This document shows, one piece after another, positions 46,983 to 54,918 of a stretch of DNA of 64,000 nt; within the stretch, counting starts at the first letter, position 1; each line of letters starts with the position of its first letter. The DNA lies in contig JBNKWI010000008.1 in the NCBI GenBank assembly GCA_050299695.1, positions 1 to 64,000 of the forward strand, read 5' to 3'. The notes under the pieces are model-generated. The model saw only the letters and a list, made by a program, of their open reading frames with translations, searched no databases and was not told the origin of the DNA. Both the position numbers and the translations under genes were made by a program. Source of the DNA: Ovoidimarina sp050299695. GTDB taxonomy: Bacteria > Pseudomonadota > Alphaproteobacteria > Rhodobacterales > Rhodobacteraceae.

Positions 46983-48038
46983 ATGGTGCCCTTCGAGAAA
47001 CTCGACCAGATCGCCGCGCGCTTCGAATTCCTCGAGGCGAAGATGGCCGCGGGTGCCGAGCCGGGCGAGATCGCCGCGCTCGCGCGGGAGTATTCCGAGC
47101 TGAAGCCGGTGGTGGCGACGATCGGCGAATACCGCCGAACGCTCTCCGAGATCGAAGAGGCCGAGGCGATGCTCGGCGATCCGGAGATGAAAGCCCTGGC
47201 CGAGGACGAGCTGCCACGGCTCAGGACCCGCCTGCCCGAGGTCGAGCAGGCGCTGAAGCTCGCGCTCCTGCCGAAGGACGCCGCCGATGCCCGCCCGGCG
47301 ATCCTCGAGATCCGTCCCGGCACCGGCGGCGAGGAGGCGGCGCTCTTCGCGGGCGATCTGTTCCGCATGTACCAGCGCCATGCCGAGGCGAAGGGCTGGA
47401 AGCTCGAGCTGATCGAGTTGGCCGAGACCGAGCTCGGCGGCATCAAGGAAGTCATCGCCCGGATCGTCGGCGAGGGCGTCTTCGCGCGGCTCAAGTACGA
47501 AAGCGGCGTCCACCGGGTACAGCGGGTGCCGGAGACCGAATCCGGCGGGCGGATCCACACATCGGCCGCCACCGTCGCGGTCCTGCCCGAGGCCGAGGAG
47601 GTGGATATCGACATCCCCGCCACCGATATCCGCATCGACACGATGCGCGCGAGCGGGGCGGGTGGACAGCATGTGAACACCACCGACTCGGCGGTCCGGA
47701 TCACCCATCTTCCGACTGGCATCGTCGTGACCTCGTCGGAGAAATCCCAGCACCAGAACCGCGCCATCGCCATGCAGGTGCTGCGCGCGCGGCTCTACGA
47801 TCTCGAACGCAGCCGCGCCGATGCCGAACGCGCCGCGACCCGCAAGAGCCAGGTCGGCTCGGGCGACCGCTCGGAGCGGATCCGTACCTACAACTTCCCG
47901 CAGGGCCGCATGACCGATCACCGGATTGGGCTCACGCTCTACAAGCTGGGCGAGGTGATGCAGGGCGATCTGGATGAAGTCATCGACGCGCTGACCGAGG
48001 CGGAGCAGGCCGAAAAGCTGGCCGACGCGGGGCTGTGA
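46983..48038 (+). CDS. prfA: Peptide chain release factor 1
   Basis: Class I release factor for UAA and UAG, 351 residues. The GGQ motif is ASGAGGQHVNTTDSA, and the family segment IRPGTGGEEAALFAGDLFRMY is present. I chose the ATG at 46983 from the family start (MVPFEKLDQIAARFEFLEAKM). The stop overlaps prmC (GTGA), whose product methylates the GGQ glutamine. Confidence 0.96.
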   Translation: MVPFEKLDQIAARFEFLEAKMAAGAEPGEIAALAREYSELKPVVATIGEYRRTLSEIEEAEAMLGDPEMKALAEDELPRLRTRLPEVEQALKLALLPKDAADARPAILEIRPGTGGEEAALFAGDLFRMYQRHAEAKGWKLELIELAETELGGIKEVIARIVGEGVFARLKYESGVHRVQRVPETESGGRIHTSAATVAVLPEAEEVDIDIPATDIRIDTMRASGAGGQHVNTTDSAVRITHLPTGIVVTSSEKSQHQNRAIAMQVLRARLYDLERSRADAERAATRKSQVGSGDRSERIRTYNFPQGRMTDHRIGLTLYKLGEVMQGDLDEVIDALTEAEQAEKLADAGL

Positions 48039-48874
48039 AGCCGCGTACCGTGCAGGGCGAGTTGGTCTTCGGAGCTGACTCGCTGCGCGACATCGGGATC
48101 GAAACTCCCGAACGGGACGCGCGGAGGCTGATGTCCGCGGCATTGGGAATTTCGCCCGACAGGCTTGCCCTGCATCTTCGCGACGAAATCAGCGACGATG
48201 CCTTCTACCGGTATCTCGGTTTTCTGAAAGCGCGCTGGAGGCGGGAACCCGTCGCGCGCATCGTCGGCGGCCGCCTGTTCTGGGGGCGATGGTTTCACAT
48301 TTCGGATGCGGTGCTCGACCCGAGGCCCGAAACCGAGACGCTGATCGAACGGGCGCTGTCCGAACCCTTTTCCGAGGTGCTCGACCTCGGCACCGGAACC
48401 GGTTGTATCATGATCTCGCTCCTGGCCGAGCGGGGAGAGGCCACCGGCATCGCGACGGATCTGTCGGAAGCCGCCCTGGAAATCGCCCGGTGGAACGCGC
48501 GCCAGCATGGGGTGGAGCATCGTGTTGCGTTCGAGGCCTCCGATTGGTTCGCAGCCGTCGGCGGCCGCTACGACCTCATTGTTTCCAATCCGCCCTATAT
48601 CGCGGCCGACGAGATGGAGTGTCTCGCGCCCGAGGTTCTCGACCACGACCCGCATCTTGCCCTCACCGACGGGGCCGACGGCCTCACCGCCTACCGCGCC
48701 ATCGCCGCGGGTGCGCCGGCGCATCTCACCCCTGGCGGGCGGCTTCTCGTGGAGATCGGATACCGGCAGGGACCGGCCGTCGCCCAGCTTTTCAAGGCGG
48801 CGGGGCTTGAAGATGTCACCGTCCATCCCGATCTCGACGGGAGAGACAGGGTCGTCTCGGCACGGCGCGGCTAG
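48035..48874 (+). CDS. prmC: Release factor glutamine methyltransferase
   Basis: SAM-dependent enzyme of 279 residues that methylates the GGQ glutamine of release factors. The SAM site is VLDLGTGTGCI and the catalytic motif is SNPPYIA. PRPETETLIE is also typical. It starts at GTG inside the prfA stop. Confidence 0.95.
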   Translation: MKPRTVQGELVFGADSLRDIGIETPERDARRLMSAALGISPDRLALHLRDEISDDAFYRYLGFLKARWRREPVARIVGGRLFWGRWFHISDAVLDPRPETETLIERALSEPFSEVLDLGTGTGCIMISLLAERGEATGIATDLSEAALEIARWNARQHGVEHRVAFEASDWFAAVGGRYDLIVSNPPYIAADEMECLAPEVLDHDPHLALTDGADGLTAYRAIAAGAPAHLTPGGRLLVEIGYRQGPAVAQLFKAAGLEDVTVHPDLDGRDRVVSARRG

Positions 48875-48974
48875 GATCGGGCTTCGTGGCAAAAATGGCC
48901 CGGATTGCACGCAAATTGCGGGGATAAGCCCCAGAAACCGCTTGTCTTGGTGTTTTTGACGTGGTTAGTGGACT

Positions 48975-49013
48975 GCGTGAGGGCCGTCGCATCCATTCGA
49001 TGCGGGCCCACGC
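48975..49013 (+). ncRNA. Long bulged stem-loop in the leader of the DUF4167 gene
   Basis: GCGT, GGGCC and CGCATC on one side pair with GATGCG, GGCCC and ACGC on the other, 15 base pairs with two short bulges and a five-base loop (about 100 bases before the ATG). It may be a structured leader or only a secondary structure by chance. I know no RNA family that matches. Confidence 0.3.
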
Positions 49014-49115
49014 GGTTTGCCACAGAATTGCCCGCTCCCCGAGGTCGCGATGGCGCGACAACACTGAGACAACCGGGGCAGGCAAGGGCTACAGCAAGGC
49101 TGGACTAAACAAAGC

Positions 49116-49670
49116 ATGAGATCTTCCAAGGCACGCTCGCGGTCGAAGTCGAACCGCAACCGTTCGGTGGGCAACATCGTCAACCGGGTGTTCGACTCTT
49201 CGGGGCCCGAGGGCAAGGTGCGCGGCACCCCGCAGCAGATTATCGACAAGTACAACCAACTTGCCCGCGACGCGCAGCTCGGCAACGACCGGGTGGCGTT
49301 CGAGAATTTCCAGCAGCATGCCGAGCATTACACGCGGATGCTGAGCGAGGCGCAGCGCGAGCAGGACCAGCGGCGCGAGCAGCAGGAACGCGAGCACGAG
49401 GCCCGTCGCAATGAGCGGGAGGAACACCGGCCGCAGAACAACGGCGATCAGCCGTCGCATGGCGGCGGGCAGGAGGCCCAGCCCGTGGCGCAACCGCGCT
49501 CCGACGACGTGATCGACATGGGCGACGACCTTCGCGGCGAATCCGGCCTGGTCGAGACGCCCGAGAGCAAGCCCGAGCGCCCGCGGCGCCAGCGGCGCCC
49601 GAAGCCCCAGCAGGACCCGGCACCGAGCGGCGGGGGCGACCAGCCCAACCCGGCCGAAGCCGCGGAATAA
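49116..49670 (+). CDS. DUF4167 protein
   Basis: A 184-residue protein. A basic N-terminus (MRSSKARSRSKSNRNRSVGN) and a conserved segment (VFDSSGPEGKVRGTPQQIIDKYNQLARDAQLGND) are followed by a long low-complexity tail rich in Gln, Glu, Arg and Pro. DUF4167 proteins are found beside prfA-prmC in many alphaproteobacteria. The basic start suggests RNA or ribosome binding (inference). A long hairpin follows. Confidence 0.88.
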   Translation: MRSSKARSRSKSNRNRSVGNIVNRVFDSSGPEGKVRGTPQQIIDKYNQLARDAQLGNDRVAFENFQQHAEHYTRMLSEAQREQDQRREQQEREHEARRNEREEHRPQNNGDQPSHGGGQEAQPVAQPRSDDVIDMGDDLRGESGLVETPESKPERPRRQRRPKPQQDPAPSGGGDQPNPAEAAE

Positions 49671-49671
49671 G

Positions 49672-49715
49672 GCATCTTCGGGAGGAGCTGACAGGCTCTT
49701 CCGGGTCTAAGATGC
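49672..49715. terminator. Bidirectional hairpin between DUF4167 and rsmA
   Basis: GCATCTT (49672-49678) pairs with AAGATGC (49709-49715), with an inner imperfect stem GGAGGAGC/GGCTCTTCC, located between convergent genes. Confidence 0.65.
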
Positions 49716-49725
49716 GCGCCGGCCC

Positions 49726-50568
49726 TTAGCCCTCGGACAGCACCCGGGCGAGGGCGCAGAACCTCTCCAGAGAGATTTCCTCGGCCCGTGCGGTCGGCAC
49801 GATGCCGGCCGCCTCGAGCCGCGCCTCGATATCGGGCGCCACGCCCTTCAGCGCCGCCCGGAGCATCTTGCGTCGTTGTCCGAAGGCGGCGGCGACCACC
49901 CTGGTGAGCGTCCGGGGGTCGGCCGGGTAAAGCGGCTCCGCGCGGCGTTTCAGATGCACAACGGCCGAGCGGACCTTGGGGGCGGGCGTGAAGGCTTCGG
50001 GCGGCAGGTCCATGACGATGCGCGGTTCGGTGCGCCAGCGGGCGAGGATCGACAGGCGTCCATAGGCTTTCGAGCCGGGCTCCGCGACGATCCGCTCCGC
50101 CACCTCGCGCTGGAACATCAGCGTGAGGCTCTCCCAGAAGGGCGGCCAGACCGGCGGGTCGAGCCAGCGGGTCAGGAGCTCGGTCCCGACATTGTAGGGC
50201 AGGTTGGCGACGATCTTGACGGGGGGGCGGAGCAGCGCGGCATGGTCGAGCCGGAGCGCGTCGCCCTCGACGATCTGGAGCCGGCCGGGATAGACGGCGG
50301 CGATCTCGTCGAGCGCGGGGCGGCAGCGGGTGTCCTTCTCGACAGCAACCACCCGGCGCGCGCCTTCGGCCAGGAGGCCGCGCGTGAGCCCGCCCGGGCC
50401 CGGCCCGATCTCGAGCACATCGGCGCCGGAGAGATCGCCCGCCGCCCGTGCGATCTTGGCGGTCAGGTTCAGGTCGAGAAGGAAGTTCTGCCCGAGCGCC
50501 TTTTTCGCCTGCAGCCCGTGGGCGGCGATCACCGCGCGCAGCGGGGGCAGATCATCTATTGCACTCAT
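49726..50568 (-). CDS. rsmA: 16S rRNA dimethyladenosine transferase (KsgA)
   Basis: Dimethylates A1518 and A1519 of 16S rRNA. It has 280 residues, starting MSAIDDLPPLRAVIAAHGLQ. Motifs are KKALGQNFLLD, the SAM site VLEIGPGPGGLTRGLL and the catalytic NLPYNVGTELL. The longer upstream frame has no family similarity, so I took the Met at 50568. Confidence 0.96.
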   Translation of the reverse strand: MSAIDDLPPLRAVIAAHGLQAKKALGQNFLLDLNLTAKIARAAGDLSGADVLEIGPGPGGLTRGLLAEGARRVVAVEKDTRCRPALDEIAAVYPGRLQIVEGDALRLDHAALLRPPVKIVANLPYNVGTELLTRWLDPPVWPPFWESLTLMFQREVAERIVAEPGSKAYGRLSILARWRTEPRIVMDLPPEAFTPAPKVRSAVVHLKRRAEPLYPADPRTLTRVVAAAFGQRRKMLRAALKGVAPDIEARLEAAGIVPTARAEEISLERFCALARVLSEG

Positions 50569-50653
50569 GCCACGGGTGGTGGCAGATCGCGCGGGCGCTG
50601 TCCATTGCTGGTCGGGCCGGGGCCGCCGCCTGTGGCGCCGCCGGCCGGTCGCG

Positions 50654-50770
50654 TTACAGGCTCGCCCAGTCCATGTGACGGGGCGGCGCGGGCCAGGGTT
50701 CCGCGCGTTTGTCCTGGCTGGAAGGTGGCCAGTCTCTCCTGGGTTCCGGATCTTGGTCTTGGCGTGACAT
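50654..50770 (-). CDS. Small hydrophilic protein, 38 residues
   Basis: ORF with an excellent ribosome binding site (GAGGAGA about eight bases before the ATG). The product begins MSRQDQDPEPRRDWPPSSQD and is rich in Pro, Arg, Asp and Trp (WASL end). It lies within the 3' part of another in-frame ORF. A second small Pro-rich ORF with the same start context (AGTCATGTCA) lies upstream at 50976-51086. Function unknown. Confidence 0.5.
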   Translation of the reverse strand: MSRQDQDPEPRRDWPPSSQDKRAEPWPAPPRHMDWASL

Positions 50771-50940
50771 GACTGCTCTCCTCGTGACGCCTGGTGCGCG
50801 CGCCGGAGATGTTCGACCCCCCTTTCGAGCAGCTGCCCGTGCCTCTTCGCGCTTGCTGCCCCTGGGGAGTCGCAGGGCCGACGCTGGGGACAGCGTGACA
50901 CGGATCGCCGAAGAATTGCTTAACAAAGGTTTCCGCCGGA

Positions 50941-50968
50941 CCGCTTGTTGTGGCCGCGCAACAAGCGG
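50941..50968 (-). terminator. Hairpin between the two small ORFs
   Basis: CCGCTTGTTG pairs perfectly with CAACAAGCGG around eight bases (10-bp stem), just after the stop of the upstream small ORF on the minus strand. It has the shape of a terminator or attenuator. Confidence 0.55.
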
Positions 50969-50975
50969 CGCCCGC

Positions 50976-51086
50976 TCAGATCATCGCGAAATCGGTGAAA
51001 CGCCAGGTTTCGGGCCGCTGCGGTCCGAGGCGCGGTGCCGGTTTGACCACACGGACGGGGGGCGGCGGGGCGGGGCGATATGACAT
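50976..51086 (-). CDS. Small Pro-rich protein, 36 residues
   Basis: MSYRPAPPPPVRVVKPAPRL and a C-terminus ending WRFTDFAMI. GAGG lies about six to nine bases before the ATG. The Pro/Arg-rich first half and aromatic tail give a leader-peptide-like look. A strong hairpin follows 8 bases beyond the stop, so it may be part of an attenuation device; this is inference. Confidence 0.45.
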   Translation of the reverse strand: MSYRPAPPPPVRVVKPAPRLGPQRPETWRFTDFAMI

Positions 51087-51228
51087 GACTGGCCTCAAAG
51101 GTTCAAACAAGGGAGCCCAAATTTCCCGGGCAGCTGTGGCCATCATGGCGCCCGCCCTGTCAGTCGCGCGTGAATGCGGCGTGAGATCCGGGATATCGCG
51201 CCGTCATGTGACGCAACGTCCCGAAACG

Positions 51229-51255
51229 CGAAGGGCGCGCAGAGCGCGCCCTTCG
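51229..51255 (-). terminator. Terminator of the cold-shock gene
   Basis: A perfect 12-bp stem CGAAGGGCGCGC with GCGCGCCCTTCG and a three-base loop, 20 bases beyond the csp stop; the minus-strand sequence after it has a short T run. Confidence 0.8.
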
Positions 51256-51274
51256 ACAAGTTCTGGCGGCGTCC

Positions 51275-51481
51275 TCAGACGAGGGCGAGATTCGTGGCGC
51301 TCTCGCGGCCGTCGCGGCCCTTCTCCAGGTCGTAGGTGACCTTCTGGTCATCCTTGAGCCCGGTCAGGCCCGACCGCTCGACGGCGGAGATGTGGACGAA
51401 CACGTCCTTGCCGCCGGTTTCCGGGGCGATGAAGCCGAAGCCTTTGGTGCTGTTGAACCATTTCACGGTGCCATTGGCCAT
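51275..51481 (-). CDS. cspA: Cold-shock protein, CspA family
   Basis: Single-domain nucleic-acid-binding protein of 68 residues. RNP1 is KGFGFIAPE and RNP2 is DVFVHISAVE. AAGGAG sits seven bases before the ATG. A long leader precedes it (51482-51847), as is common for cold-shock genes, though I did not identify its promoter. Confidence 0.95.
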   Translation of the reverse strand: MANGTVKWFNSTKGFGFIAPETGGKDVFVHISAVERSGLTGLKDDQKVTYDLEKGRDGRESATNLALV

Positions 51482-51847
51482 TCCGTGGTCTCCTTTTCAA
51501 GCGCTGCCCGCGGAATGCGGCAGCCTGGCCGGTCGGTTCTCCAATCGAGAGACTGACAGCCGGTGAGGGAGACAGTGGTCGAGTAGGGAATAACGTAGCG
51601 GCGCCCGTCTGACAGGTCGGGGGCCGTGAAGCAAGAGAAATCCGCGCGGCCGGATCGTTACGGTCGGTGCGCCGATGATTGGTTAAGATCCGGTTAACAA
51701 GCCGGGCGCATCGGCCAATTGTCGCTCACTCTTTGTTACCCCGGCTTCAAAGATTTGAACCAACTTTCTGATTTTGTTTACACATTCATCTTGTTGTCGC
51801 GATTACATGGGCGGTGCTCACGGGAACGAGGGATCGGAAACTGTTCA
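51482..51847. other. Divergent leader region between cspA and a hypothetical gene
   Basis: No gene is supported. The part next to cspA holds its ribosome binding site (CTCCTT on the plus strand, 51490-51495). The part from about 51660 to 51790 is clearly more AT-rich than the surroundings and probably contains promoters for both sides. A weak match TTGAAC, 17 bases, TTACAC lies near 51756-51784. Confidence 0.4.
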
Positions 51848-52078
51848 ATGTGCAAGACTTTCACGAGTGGCCGTATCAACAAGACCTGCCTGCGCGTCGT
51901 CTCCCCGGAAACCGAACAGTCGGAGTGTGCTGAGCGGGACGACGCCCTCCGCTTCATGACGAATGCCGGTGCTGCGGCCCTGGTGCTCGGCGGAACGGTG
52001 GCAATTGTCTCGGGCGGCGGGCACACGGAAACCGTTGTGACCTACACGCTTGGCACGGCCCGGCGCCTGCGCGCCTGA
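51848..52078 (+). CDS. Hypothetical protein, 76 residues
   Basis: MCKTFTSGRINKTCLRVVSP, then a hydrophobic Gly/Ala segment (NAGAAALVLGGTVAIVSGGG) that could be one membrane helix, then a short basic end. The ribosome binding site is weak. A longer frame from 51719 exists but lacks a start signal. Unknown family. Confidence 0.4.
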   Translation: MCKTFTSGRINKTCLRVVSPETEQSECAERDDALRFMTNAGAAALVLGGTVAIVSGGGHTETVVTYTLGTARRLRA

Positions 52079-52119
52079 GACCCGGGCGCCTCGCCGGCCG
52101 TCGCCGCTGACGAGCTTCG

Positions 52120-53079
52120 TCACAGCAAACGACGGTAGGTCTTCTCGATATCGAGAATGTTTTCAGGCGTATCCTCGGGCGATTTCGACCACGGCTCTCC
52201 GGAGATGGCGCCGGGGCGGAAGATGCCGTCGACGGTTTCATCCACATGTACCGCCAGGAACCCGGCGGCGGCGGCGATGTTGGTCAGCGTTCCCATGGAG
52301 AAGTCGCTGATATGGGCGATGTGAAAATATCGCCGCAAATCGTGCTTGTACGCACCGCTTCGCACCATGTTGAGCCCAGGCACGAAAATGCAGAGCAGAT
52401 CGCCATCGTCCATCATACGCCGCACGGTGCGCAGCGTACCGAGCGGGTCGTGAAGATGCTCGAGGACGTGTGACAGGACGAAGATCCGCGGACCCACGGG
52501 CAGGGTTGTCGGCAGCGCGGCGGTTTCGAGCTCGAGACCGAGGACGTCGCGCCCGTAGGCGATGGCGTCGATGTCGAGGTCGCAGCCCTGGACCGTCCGA
52601 AACGCCGGCGCGGCTTCGGCGAGGATGCCGCCCGAGCTGCACCCGATCTCGATCAACGCGCTTCCGGCGAGAACAGGCCCGAAGCCATGGGCCTTCAGGT
52701 AGGTCACGAGGTCGCGACCCTTTCCGCGCTGCTCGGGCATCAGGGCATCGTAGTCCACCTTCTCTGCCGACCCCGTATAGAGGCGCCGGTAGTGGTGTGC
52801 ATAGAACTCGTCGAAGAATTCGGCGCGCGGTACCGGGTGCGTCTGCACCAGCCCGCAATGGCCGCAGATCCGCTTGCTTAGGTCGAACCCGTAGCGATCG
52901 CTTTCCGCCAGAAGTGTGAAGTCCTTGCCCCCGCACAGGCGACACCCGGACTCCTCCAAGCCGATCCGCTGGTAAAGGTCACGGACCCGCCTCTTTTGTC
53001 TGGCCCGCTTGGAAATCGTGCGTTTCAGAAAGCCGAAGGCCCGGCCAAAGCGGACATGTTTGAGCAGCCTCTCCGTCAT
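52120..53079 (-). CDS. Class I SAM-dependent methyltransferase with zinc-binding N-terminus
   Basis: A 319-residue protein. The N-terminal region has two Cys pairs (CRLCGGKD and CGHCGLVQ), the putative zinc-binding domain often found before sugar or small-molecule C-methyltransferases. The SAM site is ALIEIGCSSGGI, followed by the acceptor region FVLSHVLEHLHDP. Likely substrate is a nucleotide sugar or natural-product intermediate (inference). The start is approximate. It lies downstream of ettA on the same strand. Confidence 0.8.
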   Translation of the reverse strand: MTERLLKHVRFGRAFGFLKRTISKRARQKRRVRDLYQRIGLEESGCRLCGGKDFTLLAESDRYGFDLSKRICGHCGLVQTHPVPRAEFFDEFYAHHYRRLYTGSAEKVDYDALMPEQRGKGRDLVTYLKAHGFGPVLAGSALIEIGCSSGGILAEAAPAFRTVQGCDLDIDAIAYGRDVLGLELETAALPTTLPVGPRIFVLSHVLEHLHDPLGTLRTVRRMMDDGDLLCIFVPGLNMVRSGAYKHDLRRYFHIAHISDFSMGTLTNIAAAAGFLAVHVDETVDGIFRPGAISGEPWSKSPEDTPENILDIEKTYRRLL

Positions 53080-53117
53080 CTCGATCAGCGCCCTGAATCC
53101 TGTGCGTTCCGCCCGAC

Positions 53118-54773
53118 CTACCGGGCGAACTTCTTGTACTTGATTCGCTTCGGCTCCACCGCGTCCGGGCCCAGCCGGCGCTTCTTGTCTTCCTCGTAAT
53201 CCTCGAAATTGCCCTCGAACCATTCCACATGGGCCTCGCCCTCGAAGGCGAGGATGTGGGTGCAGATCCGGTCGAGGAAGAAGCGGTCGTGCGAGATCAC
53301 CACGGCGCAGCCGGCGAAGTCGACGAGCGCGTCTTCGAGGGCGCGGAGGGTTTCGACGTCGAGGTCGTTGGTCGGTTCGTCGAGGAGGAGGACGTTGCCG
53401 CCGGATTTCAGCAGCTTCGCCATGTGGACGCGGTTGCGTTCGCCGCCCGAAAGGAGGCCGACCTTCTTCTGCTGGTCGCCGCCCTTGAAGTTGAAGGCGC
53501 CGCAATAGGCGCGGGAATTCATGCTTGCGTCGCCCAGCTCGATCACCTCGGCGCCGCCGGAGATCTCCTCCCAGACGGTCTTGCCGGCATCGAGCGCGTC
53601 GCGGGACTGGTCGACATAAGCGAGCTTCACGGTATCGCCGTAGCTGACCTCGCCGGCGTCGGGCGTCTCCTGGCCGGTCAGCATCCGGAAGAGCGTGGTC
53701 TTGCCGGCGCCGTTCGGGCCGATCACGCCGACGATGCCGCCGGGCGGCAGCGAGAAGGTGAGGCCTTCGATGAGTTGCTTGTCGCCCAGGTGCTTGGCCA
53801 GGCCCTCGACCTCGATGACCTTCTGGCCGAGGCGCGGCCCGTTCGGGATGACGATCTGGGCGCGGCTGATCTTCTCGCGCTCGGATTGCGCGGCGAGGTC
53901 ATTGTACCGGTCGATCCGGGCCTTCTGCTTCGACTGGCGCGCCTTCGCGCCCTGCCGGATCCATTCGAGTTCGCGCTCGAGCGTTTTCTGGCGCGACTTG
54001 TCCTCGCGGGCCTCCTGTTCGAGCCTTTTCGCCTTCTGTTCGAGCCAGGAGGAGTAGTTGCCCTCGTAGGGGATGCCGCGGCCGCGGTCGAGTTCGAGGA
54101 TCCAGCCGGTGATGTCGTCGAGGAAGTAGCGGTCGTGGGTGACGATCAGGATCGTGCCCCTGTAGTCGATCAGGTGTTGTTGCAGCCAGGCGATGGTCTC
54201 GGCGTCGAGATGGTTCGTCGGTTCGTCAAGGAGGAGCATCTCGGGCGCCTCGAGCAGCAGCTTGCAGAGCGCGACGCGGCGCTTTTCGCCGCCCGAGAGC
54301 GTGGCGACGGCGGCCTCGTCGGGTGGGCAGCGGAGCGCCTCCATGGCGACGTCGATCTGGCTGTCCAGGTCCCAGAGGTTCTGGCTGTCGATCTCGTCCT
54401 GCAGCGTCGCCATCTCGTCGGCGGTCTCGTCGGAATAGTTCATCGCGAGCTCGTTGAAGCGGTCGAGCTTGGCCTTCTTGGCGGCGACACCCAGCATGAC
54501 GTTGTCGCGCACGGTGAGGGTCTCGTCGAGCTCGGGCTCCTGGGGGAGGTAGCCCACGCGGGCGCCCTCGGCGGCCCAGGCCTCGCCGGAGAAGTCCTTG
54601 TCGATGCCGGCCATGATGCGCAGAAGCGTCGATTTGCCGGCGCCGTTCACGCCGACCACGCCGATCTTCACGCCGGGGAGGAAGGACAGTCGGATGTTCT
54701 CGAAGCACTTCTTGCCGCCCGGATAGGTCTTCGAGACACCGTCCATGTGATAGACGTACTGGTAGCTTGCCAT
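53118..54773 (-). CDS. ettA: Energy-dependent translational throttle protein EttA (ABC-F)
   Basis: Soluble ABC-F ATPase of 551 residues that binds the ribosomal E site and gates translation by the ATP/ADP ratio. Two ATP domains: Walker A GVNGAGKST and GPNGAGKTT, with signatures LSGGEKRRVALC and LSGGERNRVHMAK. The arm/linker region between them (about 240-300) is rich in charged residues. MASYQYVYHMDGVSKTYPGG is the usual start. Confidence 0.95.
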   Translation of the reverse strand: MASYQYVYHMDGVSKTYPGGKKCFENIRLSFLPGVKIGVVGVNGAGKSTLLRIMAGIDKDFSGEAWAAEGARVGYLPQEPELDETLTVRDNVMLGVAAKKAKLDRFNELAMNYSDETADEMATLQDEIDSQNLWDLDSQIDVAMEALRCPPDEAAVATLSGGEKRRVALCKLLLEAPEMLLLDEPTNHLDAETIAWLQQHLIDYRGTILIVTHDRYFLDDITGWILELDRGRGIPYEGNYSSWLEQKAKRLEQEAREDKSRQKTLERELEWIRQGAKARQSKQKARIDRYNDLAAQSEREKISRAQIVIPNGPRLGQKVIEVEGLAKHLGDKQLIEGLTFSLPPGGIVGVIGPNGAGKTTLFRMLTGQETPDAGEVSYGDTVKLAYVDQSRDALDAGKTVWEEISGGAEVIELGDASMNSRAYCGAFNFKGGDQQKKVGLLSGGERNRVHMAKLLKSGGNVLLLDEPTNDLDVETLRALEDALVDFAGCAVVISHDRFFLDRICTHILAFEGEAHVEWFEGNFEDYEEDKKRRLGPDAVEPKRIKYKKFAR

Positions 54774-54863
54774 GACGAAGCCCCTCGTTGGCGCGGTTGC
54801 GGGTCGACCGGCTAGATAGCGGCGGCGCGGACCGGGGGCAATGCGGGTGCGGCGGAATCGTCA

Positions 54864-54890
54864 GGCCGGCCGCTTGAGAGACGGCCGGCC
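54864..54890 (-). terminator. Terminator hairpin after the chemoreceptor gene
   Basis: GGCCGGCCG pairs with CGGCCGGCC (9 bp) around nine bases, 29 bases beyond the stop of the chemoreceptor gene. Confidence 0.7.
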
Positions 54891-54918
54891 CGGCGGGTGC
54901 CGCAAGGCGGAGCGACCG

